From Acephala macrosclerotiorum (Eukaryota; Ascomycota; Leotiomycetes; Helotiales; Mollisiaceae): 64,000 bases of DNA. Within the stretch, counting starts at the first letter, position 1. Each line of letters opens with the position of its first letter. The DNA is taken from contig MU119248.1 of assembly GCA_014904845.1 (NCBI GenBank), positions 186,001 through 250,000 of the forward strand. The letters run 5' to 3'. Below are positions 43,898-56,465 of this stretch, one piece after another. The notes beneath the pieces were generated by a model, which was not told the DNA's origin, made no database searches, and saw nothing but the letters and a program-made list of their open reading frames with translations. The position numbers and the translations under genes are program-made.

Positions 43898-45415
43898 ATG
43901 ACACGCAGCCTTGTCCTCCTCTCCCTTTCGACCCTCGCAAACGCGTATACGACCTTCGAGACGAACTGTACCCATCCAGTCACTAGTGTCAACTATGTCT
44001 CGTCTGCCAATGCGCGAGGTACAATGGATATCCTTTGGAGCTCTCTCTTCACCATCATAGCATGCACCTGGACGGTGCTTCATCTCAACGTACCCATACA
44101 GCGCGAAGGTCGTGATCCAGGCTTGGCCGGCGACATAAAGTGGATGTTCAAGCGGGGTCTCTCGAGTCTGGTTTGGATGCTCGTAGTCATCCTCGCACCA
44201 GAGATCTTGATTGCGAAATACTGGGGTGACCTCGTAAGCGCCAGAGCCGGTATCAAAAGGATGAAGAAGTTTGCGGATGAGGATGAAGTTCCATGGACAT
44301 TAAGCCACGCTTTCCTTGCTAACATGGGAGGCTTTGCCGTGAGGTGGTTTGTACCAAAGCGCGTTGGAAAGTTGCACCACTGCACGACGCAGACGGAACC
44401 TGACATGCCTCATCAAGTTACCGAGAACGAACAACACAACGGCTCTGACATCGGTCTGGCAGAAGATCCACCCCTTGAAATGCCGGGCTCGAAGGAAATA
44501 ATACCTCGTGGCTCTGTCATCAGTCTCACAGAAGACCGACCTACCAGTCTGCCGGCGTTGCGACATCTGGCTATCGACCAGTTGATCTCTCTCAGAGAGG
44601 CTGGTTTTCTTCCTCGACTTCCTTTCATCACTTTAGAAGAGCTCCAAGACAGGAACAAGAGCGACTCTCTCATCCGGGTCATTGCTATTATCCAAATTAG
44701 TTGGTCGATTGTCCAGATTATCGTCCGCGCGGCCCGGCAGCTGGCCATTTCTCAGCTCGAAGTTGCTGTTGTTGCATTCGCCGCTTGCGCTATTGCAATC
44801 TATGGACTCAATTGGTACAAACCTAAAGGTGTCCAAGTACCTATCACGATATTGCAGTATCCACGCACGATACCGTCAGCCGTTTACGGTATAATTGCAT
44901 ATGATCATGCTCGAGGTTTCACGTCAGGCCCTGCAGACGGATTCATACTAGGCGCAATAAATAGCCTTACGGACCATACATTTCACCGAAAAGACGGGTC
45001 CGGTGCAGTTCATAACCTTGCGGTCAGGCAGACTGGTAATACAGAAGTTTGGGCTCTCTCTCTTGGTTGCGTCGTTTTCGGCGGCATCCACCTTGCGGCG
45101 TGGAACTTCGACTTTCCCACGCGAGCCGAGCAGATCCTTTGGTGGGTTGCTAGTCTCTGGTGTACCTTTTCAGTATTCGGCATGTTCATCCTGTACTTTA
45201 CCTTTATATCCGCAGACAAGTATTGGGGGTATTGGGAAACTGTGATAGAGTGGAGAGGTATTCAGGTTACTATTATAGGGCTGTTTAGAATCATGCCAGC
45301 ACTGTATGTGTTGGCGAGGTTGTATTTGCTGGTGGAGATTTTCCGGACGTTGTGCTTTTTACCGGAGAGTGCTTATGTTGCGACTTGGGCAACAAATATT
45401 CCCCATGTAGCTTGA
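43898..45415 (+). CDS. Fungal multi-pass membrane protein of unknown function
   Basis: An uninterrupted frame. The longest version starts at 43844, but MTRSLVLLSLSTLANA at 43898 gives a proper signal peptide, so I prefer that (505 aa). After the signal come a lumenal Cys-containing segment, TM helices (ILWSSLFTIIACTWTVLHL; SLVWMLVVILAPEILIAKYW), a cytosolic loop rich in acidic residues, and a C-terminal set of about five further helices. WTLSHAFLANMGGFA and the ELQDRNKSD segment before a helix are conserved in a large uncharacterised Pezizomycotina family. Function is unknown. No breaks. Confidence 0.88.
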   Translation: MTRSLVLLSLSTLANAYTTFETNCTHPVTSVNYVSSANARGTMDILWSSLFTIIACTWTVLHLNVPIQREGRDPGLAGDIKWMFKRGLSSLVWMLVVILAPEILIAKYWGDLVSARAGIKRMKKFADEDEVPWTLSHAFLANMGGFAVRWFVPKRVGKLHHCTTQTEPDMPHQVTENEQHNGSDIGLAEDPPLEMPGSKEIIPRGSVISLTEDRPTSLPALRHLAIDQLISLREAGFLPRLPFITLEELQDRNKSDSLIRVIAIIQISWSIVQIIVRAARQLAISQLEVAVVAFAACAIAIYGLNWYKPKGVQVPITILQYPRTIPSAVYGIIAYDHARGFTSGPADGFILGAINSLTDHTFHRKDGSGAVHNLAVRQTGNTEVWALSLGCVVFGGIHLAAWNFDFPTRAEQILWWVASLWCTFSVFGMFILYFTFISADKYWGYWETVIEWRGIQVTIIGLFRIMPALYVLARLYLLVEIFRTLCFLPESAYVATWATNIPHVA

Positions 45416-46207
45416 GATGAAGCAACGTTGACATTTTATCGCGGCAAGTGCCGATTGTGGAGTCTCCGAATTTGAACATCTGTTCTTCGTTGAAGAACGT
45501 GAGGTGGAGAATATGTGATAGGATGGGATCAAACGAGAAGTACTGGCTCCAAGTGGAAGTCCAGCTTGAAAGTTGAGTCGTCAGTTGTGGATTCGGTAAG
45601 AAGCGGGCGTCATCAACAGATGGGAAGCAATACGCATGGGTACATTTAGATATGGCAGAATAAGGATTCAGATAGGATTGTCCAATCTCGTCCTCTGGGA
45701 ATGGAATTTGGAGGAAAGGCAGCTTCCATCTTTGAATCTACCAGATCATTTCGGGTCCAGATGGGTCTTACATAATGCCGATATTACATCTGCTTCAAGT
45801 CTCCCACAAAAACTTGTGTGCTCGTGATCTCATAAAGACGTCCTCACCTACTCGTTGATTTTGAACGTCGTTTCACCTTTCATGTTCTTTTCTTCCCACG
45901 ACTCCATTTGCATCCCAACCTTGCGGACAACGTAGGCGAACGAATGCGAACTTATAACCGAAGATCAACCAGCACTGAAAAACGATCAGAAGAAATATCG
46001 TAAGATTGATACTCTTGTCAAAAGTGCAGAGATTCTGTTATGTTCTCTCGACTTTCTTGACCGAGCCAGCCAGCATGCATCATGTTTCATGCTTCATGGT
46101 ATATCCTCCCCAAGTACCAACCAATTCCCTATATCCAAACAAATGCAGTTACCCGATATGAACTTTTCCACAAATTTACCTAGACAACCCTCATATAATA
46201 TGACAGA
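45416..46207. other. Intergenic between two convergent genes
   Basis: No gene recognised. The two genes that face it end here, so it should hold 3' regions only. Confidence 0.45.
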
Positions 46208-47500
46208 TTACCGTAGCTTCGCTTTCCCTCCCGATCTGAGCGCTAACCGTCGACCAACGTTGCCAAAACAAACACAACTACAAAACAGCACACTCAAAAT
46301 CCAAATCCCGACTTCGAAACTCTCCCTACTCATCACCTCACCTGCCCATTGTCCCGCCAATCCACTCGCATTCTTCCCAAATATAGATCCGCTTCTACTT
46401 CCATTGAAAGCGTGGGGTAAGGAGGTTGATGATGCTGGGGAAGGGAAAGAAGAGGGGTTTGATGCCAAGAGAAGTGAGGTTCCTACAGCGCCGACAGAGG
46501 CGGAGAGGATGAAGCCGGGGGCGGAGCGGTCGATGAGGTACCAGAGGACGGGGTTGACGAGGAAGAGGGTTAGGGAGGCTTGGAGGGGTGTTGCCCAAGG
46601 GAGCTTGCGCTGTTTATCATGTTAGCTGTTGCTCAATATAACAGAGGGAGGAAGGAAAGGGATGGATGGTAGATGGGTAGGGGAAAGAAAACATACAATT
46701 GCATAAGCAATCCCGACAAAAGCCCCCACACTCCTGACCACAGGCGTCCAATCCGCTCCAAATATACCCGCCTCTTCCTCATTCTCAGTCTCCTTCTCAG
46801 CGGGAGTCTGACTCTGATTCCTCTTCCCCGAAGCTTCCTCGAGTGGATAAGAGAACAACGTATCAACCCAAGGCATCAAACTCCCCAACCCTACACCTGC
46901 CACCCCCCAGAACACAAGATACCTCCAATCGTTACGAGGTTTTATGATTCCTTCCACCTGAAATGGTGCGAGCTGGCGGTCGTCGTGAAGATGCCTAACC
47001 AACACGCCATATCCCATTCCTATCCCGAATAATAGCACTCCTCTCAACGCCAATGTGAATACGGTCCATAGAGTCGTTCTTGGAGGTTGAGAAGGGGGAG
47101 GTGAGGTATGGCGGCGGATTGATTGAGAGGGGCGGTTGTCGTTATGGGAGGAGGGGGAGAGGGGTGTTTCGGCACCGGTGCCCCATGGTGTGGAGGGGGA
47201 GCTATATTCGTAGTCGGAGGAGGGGTTGGCGTAGGTTGGGGAGTAGATTCCGAGGAGGGTGGAGGATGTGAGGTTTAGGATGCTTTGGGTTCGTGAGAGG
47301 GGCTCGCCGGCTGCGTTTGTGTTTGGTGATAGGTAGGAGGTGGATGGGTTGGTGGGGTGTGTGGAGGTGATAGTAGACGCTGTGGAGGAAGATGTAGTTT
47401 CGTAGGGGCGGCGGGGGGTTGGTCGGTGGATTTTGAGGGTTGGAGAGGAGGGTGTTGACATCCTGGAGGATATTTTGGGGGGGATTTGTGATGTCTTCAA
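46208..47500 (-). CDS. INSIG homologue (Ins1/Nsg1-type ER protein)
   Basis: Two exons, 46697-47500 and 46208-46609, with an 87-bp intron, give 401 aa. The first 140 residues are Ser/Thr/Pro-rich and cytosolic-looking. Then come transmembrane segments, starting with LWTVFTLALRGVLLFGIGMG and including WRYLVFWGVAGVGLGSLMPW. The end, IWILSVLFCSCVCFGNVGRRL, is a strong INSIG signature. In animals and yeasts INSIG proteins bind HMG-CoA reductase and SREBP-SCAP and so regulate sterol synthesis. A start 13 codons further in (MSTPSSPTLK) is also possible. Confidence 0.9.
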
Positions 47501-48439
47501 GGTTGTTGTAGATGACAGATATCTATAAGCTGTTCATCTGGTGGCAGATGCGAGTGTGGGTGTGATAGTGACCGTTGTGTGCAGGTTTGCGCTCTTCTCT
47601 CGTCCACAGATTTCGATTCGAACTGTCAGCCTTCCCAGCTCTTCTTTCGCTCCCGATTCGTAGCTTAATAGAAACAATTGGCAAATATACCCTTCAAAGA
47701 TACAATATCAAAGATAGAGGGGGGAGAGGAAGAGAAGAACAAGAACTTGTGAATCTCTCTCTAAAGTGTTGAATTCTCGGTGCAGTGTATTACCTCGATT
47801 GGAGGACATTGATTGGTATTGCGGCCTGGTCAGATGCCCTTCACATGTAAGGCCAAGACCGTCGGAGCCAAGGCTGCGCGATCGCCGGCACTAGGATAAA
47901 TTGAGATTAAGGATCCTCGCTTCTAAGTCGAGACACCTTTTGACTTTTTCGACTTCGGAGGCTTCGGATCGGTATCAGTTTTATATCAAAAGACAATTAC
48001 AATACGATTATCGAGTACGCAACAATCGATGAAATTAAAAGAGATTGAAGTCGAGTTACTTGGATGGAGAAGTTGTTGCGAGACAACAGATTGTTGGGAC
48101 ACACGCGAGTACGATGGAGATCTAGTTACATGCAGCACACATGTGAAGGCTGCATCTTTGCGGATCCCGGTCTTACACATCACCAATCACCAGTGGTAAG
48201 ATACTGCGATGCAGTCATTTCCATTTCTTGTTTCATCTGAGACGGATTCGGCCGATTGTGAGTTTCGCGTCCTGAATACCTGATTTGGAGTCGTTGTCAC
48301 GTGCTCATTTTTGGACGACAACGAGTCTCGAGTCCGAGTACCTACTCTGTTCCCTCTTCTGCTGGATGAGATCTGCCATCATAACTCTCCTCCTCGATCA
48401 GCTCCAGCCATGGGAGTACTCAACGCCCAATCCCCTCCC
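47501..48439. other. Intergenic, nothing recognised
   Basis: No gene or repeat seen. Contains the INSIG promoter at its left end. Confidence 0.45.
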
Positions 48440-49165
48440 TCATGAGGTGAGTCTCTCATCCCCAAGCAAACTCGAACAACGCACAGTCTTCATCTCGAGA
48501 CCTTCTCCCTGTCCATTCTCATCTTCCTGAGAATGATAAGCCGAATCCAAGTCCTCCTCAAAAATCTTCTCCAACCACGGCAACACCCTCCTCTTAATAT
48601 CCTCCGGTGAAACATGATGAATATGTCGATGTTCCCAACAACCATGCGGATGCCTCATACGATGCAACCCATGCTCCGCCGTCAAATGGCTTAAGTTGAG
48701 TTCTGAGATCTCGTCTGTGTTGCATATTTCGATTGTTACCCAGCTTGTTGGTTTATCTTCCTCTTTCTGTGGAAGGGAGTGGGGGTGCTGGTGGTGTTGG
48801 TGTTGGTAATGCGGACAGGGAGGTTGAGGAGTTCGACGGAATGAGAGGAGATAAGAAAGGATGTCAATGAGTGTCAAAAGGAGGAGGTAGAAGAATCCAG
48901 CAACTATTTTGACGAAGAGGAGACCGAGGTGTTTGAGGAGTGTCAAGAGGAGGCTGCCGAGGGAGGTGAAGAGCTCGATGAGGACGGTTCTATGTCTGCC
49001 GCCGAGGATGATGGCGCTTATAAGAGCGCTGGAGGAGAACATGATCATTGTGTAGATCGTGAGCTTCAGTAGGCTCGATTCATTGGCTCCTTGGTGGGTG
49101 AGAATGTTCAATCTGTACGCGGTGATTGTAAGGTTGTCTGTAGATCGAGAAAGGTAATTGCTCAA
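48440..49165 (-). CDS. Small membrane protein, unknown function
   Basis: A single frame of 241 codons. Hydrophobic segments occur in the N-terminal half (IYTMIMFSSSALISAIILGG; LGLLFVKIVAGFFYLLLLTL), then a His-rich patch (HYQHQHHQHPH) and an acidic C-terminus. No family recognised. The coding call rests on length and on a sensible membrane-plus-soluble layout. There is no intron. Confidence 0.6.
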   Translation of the reverse strand: MSNYLSRSTDNLTITAYRLNILTHQGANESSLLKLTIYTMIMFSSSALISAIILGGRHRTVLIELFTSLGSLLLTLLKHLGLLFVKIVAGFFYLLLLTLIDILSYLLSFRRTPQPPCPHYQHQHHQHPHSLPQKEEDKPTSWVTIEICNTDEISELNLSHLTAEHGLHRMRHPHGCWEHRHIHHVSPEDIKRRVLPWLEKIFEEDLDSAYHSQEDENGQGEGLEMKTVRCSSLLGDERLTS

Positions 49166-49575
49166 TCTGACGTAGTTGATGAGCTCGAGTATGTCTTTTC
49201 AATTTGGTCTCTGCGCAGCTGAAATGGCCCAGTCGTCGACGGTGATTGGGAGGGAGTTGCAGTTACCAGAGCGAGCTGCTCAGTCTGGCAGGTGTTGCTC
49301 AGCTTTCCAAGGTATTGTTGCGCTCATTGGACGTTGGGGTTGCGCTTGGAGGTTGACAGGCTGTTTGCAAGTTTGGATTTTAGTGTTGGTGTTTCAAAGA
49401 GGCGTTGTCTGAGGTTTGTGCGTGTTTGTGAACCCGTTAAAGTTATCGCCGTTGTTGCGGTACTCTTCCTTCCACAAGGTTGTTTCATGTCCTATGTATT
49501 GGTGGACAAGACCAGATCCTTGGGAAGTATGGCAGATAGTTTGGAAGGTTGTCCAATAACGCCACCCATACCTAA

Positions 49576-49850
49576 CGAGCCTGGGATAATTCTGTGCTTT
49601 TTAGGTTGTTTTCGGGCTACTTTTTCGCGAAGAACTTTAAAATCCACGCCGTTACTTAAAAAGTATAAACCAACTACGAAGTAAAATCTTTTAAAACCGT
49701 AATTTATTATTTGACAAAAGCTAAAGTATCTTTTCATAAATTAATTATGTTTATATTTCGATTCAAAAGTCGATATTCGGTTTGGCGCTCATTTGTTAGG
49801 GAGAAGCCCTGAAAAGCCCTGAAAAGCACAGACTTATGATCACAGGCTCG
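49576..49850 (+). mobile_element. MITE copy 3
   Basis: A 275-bp member of the family at 14563 and 18192. It has the same terminal inverted repeats (CGAGCCTGGGAT at left, CAGGCTCG at right), TAA duplications at 49573-49575 and 49851-49853, and an interior closely matching copy 2. It is in the same orientation as the other two. Confidence 0.92.
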
Positions 49851-50788
49851 TAAAGTGGTAAGATGCTATCAAAGTGAATTTTAAATGTGTTGTATTGAGC
49901 AAGTTTGCGAATGTGAAAGGGTTCACCTCAGACTCGTCATACCAATTTGGCATAATATGGGATAAAAGAAAATCTATAGATTCAACTTTGGGATGAAAAG
50001 GTGATTTTCAACCTCGTATTTTCAATGGGTATCATATATTTTCTCGTGTGTAATGTGTATTGTTATATGATTCATTTGATCAGGCTTGCCAAGATGGCGC
50101 CTCGCACTCTTGCTCTGTACCAAGGAATGAGAATTGGATTCGATGGGGATATGATACATCAAAATTCATCGATTCAACTCTTAATACGAAGTAGTCTCAC
50201 CTGAAATTATGTGCTTCGAAATCAGCCTGAGAAGAAATCGCAACTAAGCCCGAGCTTGGGAGAAAAAGCGTGACCTAGTCTGGCGGTATTGAAGACTTGA
50301 GGGATATGGAAGCAGTGAAGACTTCACCGCACCTCTCATGCCGGTTTTTTGACTTGACTACCCATTGACTGGGTTCGAGGTGGAAAGAAGCAAGCATATC
50401 ACGTGGAGTCTCAATCGAGCGGAAGGCGCCAACGCATAAAACATGTCCAGCCGCACCTTCGAAAAACAGCAACGCGTCCACCTCCTCACTTCGCGACCAC
50501 GGCACTGGGCCTCCGGCGCCTCGCTTCGTTGTCAGGACAAATCTACGGCCTTGAGACATATAGCTTTCCAGTCCAAAGCTAGCACTTGGCGGAAAATTGC
50601 GGCCTGTTGGCAAGGCTACGCTTCGAGGCTATCCGCGGGATCGGAGTTGTCGACATACCATAGCAGCAAGTAAGCACATGTTTTGACTACCCTAGTTCTC
50701 GTGCTGATAGCCTCCGGATCGCATTACTGATAGCTAGTCTAGGCTATAACCTTACTGTGCCGATATCTGTGAACGCGGAGGTCCCTCG
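49851..50788. other. Upstream region of HET gene
   Basis: Open frames at 50275-50613 and nearby have no recognised motif. The left part is AT-rich. No promoter element named. Confidence 0.4.
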
Positions 50789-53015
50789 GTGTTGTGCCTA
50801 CCTTGCTTCGATTTGATGGCCACCACCGCCGAACTTTGTAGCAAATGCCGGAGTATCTTCACCACCCAGATAAGAGAAAATCGGGGGAGGGAAATTCCCC
50901 ACCACGAACATACTCACGACATAGTCGACGCATCAAAGAGCGGATGTAGAATTTGCGGCTTCCTATTGAGCAGGTTTTCGATTCAAGTCAACCAGTCATT
51001 GCTTACTCCTGCTGTAAATGAGCCGAATCGAAGTGGAACCTCCAATGTTTTTTTCCGAGTATGGGACTCAATACTCGAGCCGTATGATAGTGTCGTGTGC
51101 GATTTTTTCTTCCGAAAATCAGATGCTACTGTCGAAAACTCGAGTTTAAGGTTCGACCGAGTAGAAGGTAAGGATTCATCTCATACTGTTTGAGGCCGAT
51201 ATTCACATGCTTATAGGAGACTTCGTTAAGGATACGAAATTAATCGAAATGACATACAATGATCCGGCAAGAGATTCCGCGGCCATTATTGTCTGTCAGT
51301 CTAGTGCCCCATACTCTTGTGGAATCACAAATACTGGATCCATTGCAAGTTTGCAACGCGCTAGGACATGGATCGACAAATGCATCCACACACATTCGAT
51401 CTGCCAGCGGGAAGGACCAACGAAGGGAAATCTTCCTAGTCGCCTCTTAAAAGTCGACCCAGTTAAGAAGACCTTCCTCCGACTTTACGACACTCGAAAA
51501 TTACCCCGAGGCACCCAATACATAACATTAAGTCATATGTGGGGAACGAAAAAGTTCTTAACACTTACAACCCAGAACTTGGAGAATCTTCGTGCAGGTA
51601 TCTCAATCACAGATTTGACGAAGACTTTTCAGGATGCTATAGCCATCACACAATTTATGGGCATTGGGTATATTTGGATCGACTCATTATGCATCATACA
51701 AGATTCAACAGATGACTGGGAAAGAGAATCCGTACTGATGAGGGATGTATACGCCAATAGCTACTGCAACATTGCGGCTACTCATGCTTATGATGGCCAG
51801 ATGGGATGCTTCGTGGACCGCAGAGAAATGGATATCTCTACGCTTACCATCGACGTACTTCAAAAAAAGCAGTCTCGTAATGCTATGTTCAAGTCAGGCA
51901 GATATAAATGCCGGGATCTGAATCTGTGGTGGAAGGAGGTCACTAACTCACCTCTTCTAAAACGAGGCTGGGTATGCCAAGAGCGTCTCCTTGCACCGAG
52001 AATTCTACATTTTGCCTCAACTCGGATCTTTTTCGAATGCCAGGAAAACCTTGCCTGCGAAGGCTATGATGATTGGAGATCATTAGGATCTTTCGAGACT
52101 GATGGGTGGAAGATCGAAGTACATTCATATCTTGAGGAAGCACAAAGTATACGTGGCCACTGTCACAGAGCTGTTGCTCGCAGGCGTATACTGGCAAGAG
52201 CAGCATGGAGAACCATGGTCAACAATTACAGCCAATGCGAATTGACACGCGAGAGTGACATACTAGTCGCTATATCAGGTCTTGCAACCCTCCTTCAGCC
52301 CCTTATGTCCTGTCAATATTTCGCCGGTATCTGGGGAGACCCTTTAGTCTATCAGTTGCTGTGGTCAAATGCAACATACCGTATCAGTACAGAGTCATAT
52401 CAGGCACCTTCCTGGTCCTGGGCTTCGAAGCCAGGAGGTGTCTTCTTGAGGGATGAAGATACGATTATTGCGAGGGAACAACAAGTAATCGGCGCCAAGG
52501 CTTCAATAAAGTCGCAAAGCATGGAATTGGTGAAAGTGTGCGGTGTGGAAGTTGTCACTGTTAATGGAAATCCGATGAGCCAAGTCACACACGGCTGGTT
52601 GCGACTAAAAGGAAAACTCATACCTATGGAGGAATGGGACACAAAAGTTTGGGATTCGTTGACCACCGAAGTTAAAGTTAGAGGCATAGACTTCGATTTA
52701 ATTCTCGACAACTACTTGAAGATCTCGAGCAAACATTTTGATCCCGTTCCAAGGTTTGTCTATGTGCTGCTGGCACACTTTAAGGAAGTTCCCAAGATCC
52801 AGGATGAACTGTCAGGTCTACTGCTTGCGGCCACCGGTAAGGCTAAAGGGCAATATAGGCGTGTTGGGTTCATACAATATTGCAGGTACAACGACCCGGC
52901 GGGATGGTTGTATATGCCTTTCGAAAGGAGCGAGGAGGAGAGGGAGCAGATGACTGATGATCTTTACGAATCTTATGATGAGGAAACCGACTCTTACACT
53001 TTCACTATCATTTGA
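50789..53015 (+). CDS. HET-domain protein (tol-type), intact
   Basis: Two exons, 50789-51167 and 51217-53015, joined by a 49-bp intron, give 725 aa. The N-terminus has Cys pairs (CSKCRSIF and GCRICGFLL) found in many HET proteins. The HET domain shows ITLSHMWGTKKFL (about 228), YIWIDSLCIIQDSTDDWERE (about 280) and LLKRGWVCQERLLAPRILHF (about 374), the three classic blocks. The tail has SWSWASKPGG, a regular feature. These proteins cause vegetative incompatibility when paired with a nonself allele or partner. No stop, no frameshift. It is the only intact HET gene in the window, beside MITE copy 3. Confidence 0.94.
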
Positions 53016-54564
53016 AGTCTCGCAGAATGTTTTAGGGGTCTTATTTTTTGTCTCAAGAGTGTGAAACCAGGGACTATGTGTTAAGAACTTGGATATATTG
53101 TTTGAATGAACTTTGTTGACATCTTTTGGCCTTACGCCGCGTGAATTAATGGTCTGTAATCAATTTCATCAAATGCTGGCCCTTTCTCCTTACAATTAGA
53201 AGTGCAGCTTCGTGTTGACACACTGTTGGCTACCGTCATTCTTGCAGCTTTTGACAACTCTCAGTCGTCTGTTACTCGCCGCCAAGGTCAGGGTTGATAC
53301 CTCATCAAGTCTGATAAAATATCCAGGAGAAAATTCCAATGCTTCAAGGATCGGAATGTATCTCCTTTATGCGGAGGCACATGCAGTGAAAAATTCTTTT
53401 TCGGGCCGAGTCGGGTTCCTCTACAAGGATGTAAGATCAGGTAACATAAGTAGAATGCCATCTTTTAGGATGTAGAAGGAGTAGAAGTTCCTTAAAATGG
53501 TGTTGGTGTGGGTGAATGAAGAAACGTGAATGTGCACAGATTTGAATATCCTTTGTCGTGCAACCGTATTTGAATATCGAAAGCCTTTTTGGCAATACGA
53601 TAAGCCAAACAAGTAATGTTTAGCAACTGCAGGAGAGCTTCAAGGCGCTGTCAGGACATTGATTCAACCCATGCAGTAAAGAAAACGTATATCATCAATC
53701 TCCAACACCTAGAAGCGGCGCCACGAACGAAAAACTTGCTCCGCAAAATGACGGTTGTAGACTTTGGGCTTGGACTTTGGAAAAGCAGAATGATGATTCT
53801 GTTCACGGTGAAGATGGGTAGCACGACTACAATGCGGGGGACTAGCATGCTCAATGGAAGGGCAACAGAGGTAGCTAGGCACAGTGAATATGTATGACAC
53901 AGCTATGTTGCAGGGACAAATTCTCGCTCGGTAGAAGAATGCGAGTCTCCACCGTGATTTTGAGAAGCATAGTAACGATTCAGCGAACTATCGTTCTCCT
54001 CGGTACAGTAAGTCTAGTAGTTACTGTGAATCTAGAAGGGATAGCTTTTACATAGCTAACAAAAACCATGCCTCGCGAAGTAATGGAAGTGATTACCGTG
54101 TCTCTGAAAGGGGGAGTAAAGTTATGGCGGATGGAAAATCCCCTGAGAGTAGCTGCTCTGTGTCGAACAAAGACTCTGGTTGGCGGAGTATCCATTGCGG
54201 ATTTGTGGCGCTGCGAAAGGCGGCGCACCAGGCTCAAAGACGCTAGTTCTTCCAGTACAACGACTGTATGGCGGATGAGCAGTCCGCAATTTGACAGTCA
54301 CACTTGCTGGCTATCATGGGGCCATGCAGAAACTATCTTGCTTTAATATCACGGAGAACAAGGCGATCGAACACTTATTTGTTTCACTAGCAATTGTAAT
54401 GAGGGGTGTAGGTTTTGATTGACTTCATTTATGCTGTATGAAATCTGCAATCTATCAGCTAGACCACAGTTCCTGGAGAAAGACAGGTCCCAGCAGAGTA
54501 AAATGAAGCCAGAAATTCTCCTGGAGTATGCCTAAAGTGACCAATTGAGCCCCTTGTATCAGAC
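53016..54564. other. Intergenic, nothing recognised
   Basis: 1.5 kb of short frames; no family likeness on either strand. Confidence 0.4.
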
Positions 54565-55449
54565 TCAGTCCTTAGTGCTACCAACCGCCGATACTATCTC
54601 CTCGAAAGCCACGAACTCGATCTTGATATTGCCTCGTCCATTCATCGAGAAACATCTCTTAAGATGATATTCGGTGTGATCCTGCTGAGCTCTTGACCAG
54701 TGGTCCTTTGGTGCTAGAACCATCTTGACTGGATAGTTTGAAGCTCGGAAGCCGTTGCCAGTCCAGGTGATAACGCCGGGCTTGTGATCGTGGATCAAGA
54801 CGTACTTGAGATCTGGAAAGCTGGCGCAGATACAGTCAACCCGCTCCTGCATATTATTACCGTCGGTCAACATGCTTTCCTTCACAATCAAGGCACGACG
54901 AGGGATATTGGTTTGTAAATCGGTCTTCTCTTCGTTTGATTCGGTGGCGGGACTGGTAGACTTTGGTGGAACTGCTAAAACAATGAAGAGTCAGATTGCG
55001 GTTCATTGCGAAGCAGAAGGACGTCAACGGTACTAACCAGCAGAGGAACGCTCAGAATCCATGAGTTGAGTGATCTGGCCTTGCTCGGGATCGACTGGAG
55101 ACTCGGAAGATCTGTTGACAGGCCTTGGAGGACTCTGATCTGCGCGTTTCTCTCGATTAGTGATTGGCTAAAGAGATGTGCTAGGTCGATGGAAAGGATG
55201 GCCTACCTTCGAGGCTCGTAACGCCTGCTCGATTCTCTTCTTGGTTGGTACTCTCCATCTTGACTCGAAGCCTGAGGTTTTTCTTTCTGGAAGATGATCG
55301 AGTGAGAAAGGTTGATCACCCCCGGGTTCGGATATGTTTAGCGTAAACAAAGGCTCTGGGTGGGGCAAATTTTCAACCAAGCTTCCCCAATGGGGCAATT
55401 CATACGCTAGTGTACCTCCCAATTTCAAAATTATTTCAAAATTAGACAA
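54565..55449 (-). CDS. Hypothetical protein, 260 aa
   Basis: Three exons, 55207-55449, 55038-55167 and 54565-54974, keep frame across introns of 39 and 63 bp. The N-terminus has a Pro-rich region, the middle is Ser/Pro-rich, and the C-terminus is compact (RRALIVKESMLTDG, CICASFPDLKYVLIHDHKPG, IKIEFVAFEEIVSAV). I do not recognise a domain. The exon structure and even composition support a real gene, but the first intron is short and should be checked. Confidence 0.6.
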
Positions 55450-56226
55450 TTAAATGATTCAATTCAAGTTGGAGCATGCAAATCGTGGTATTTCGAAAGG
55501 GGCGTCGCGTCACGGTAGAACTTCGGCGCGAGGGTTTTAATAGGGGACTACAAATGGAGAGATGCTCCAATGACACTTGATGCTGTCCAGCTGTCATTGA
55601 AGGCTTTACAGAAGCTGTTACTTTGAGAGATTTCCTTGGAAATTTATTCCTCCTTTTGCCGTTAGAGCGAACATCATGGGGACTGCAATGTGCCACCCAC
55701 GTTCGTGTTTATGCACAGCAGAAAAAACCGAACCCAAGACTCTGGAGTAGTGTCTGTCCCCATTTTCAGGGATGGAGTCTGTGGGCAGTTAAACATCTTC
55801 CTGGGAGGTCGAAGCTGCAAATCATTTGGCATGATCGCCTTCTGTATGAAGAAGGTTAATTGCATGATGCCGGCAAAGGAAATTAATTATTGTGATCGTC
55901 GCAGTGGACAGGTGTCAATTCAAGACGCTGTTTTAGTTAAAAGTCTATTGCCAGTGGTTCTGTTCAAAATGATTTATGACGAAGTTGCAGCTCTTTGTTC
56001 AAGACTTTGATGGGAAGGCTTAAAGTTGATTGTGCTTCTACAGTATCTGAATAGTGGCCATCATTGATACAAACATTCCTGCCCCAGCCAACCTACATGT
56101 CAATTATCTTCATTCCTTCGCTAACAAGTCAGAACAACTTTAGTTCCTTTCCAATCTTGCTTGAAAGCACTCTAGTAATTTTTTTTTAGAAGTCAAAGTT
56201 CTTTAGCTTTCCCCCAAACAGCTGTC
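55450..56226. other. Intergenic, nothing recognised
   Basis: Short frames only on both strands. It lies between the hypothetical gene and the 2EXR pseudogene. Confidence 0.4.
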
Positions 56227-56465
56227 TTAGAAAACCAAGAATCGAGCCAAGCCTCTCAACCCGTAAGATCCTCCGCCCAAAACAACCTCCAGTAAATAGC
56301 CACCAGAAACCAGGATAAGGTCTTCCAAGGCTGGAAATGCATTAAGCAAGAATATGGCTAAGGTATCGATGTCTTCGCGTCGAAGGAAAATGCAGTCAAA
56401 GGGTATTGCTAGGTGCTCGACCTTTGGCAACAGAGCTTTGTCTCGAATATGTGGAAGTCGGGAGC

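Noticed and set aside
46089..46625. 178-codon plus-strand frame
   Set aside because: It is the antisense of the INSIG second exon, whose own frame ends in a clear INSIG signature.
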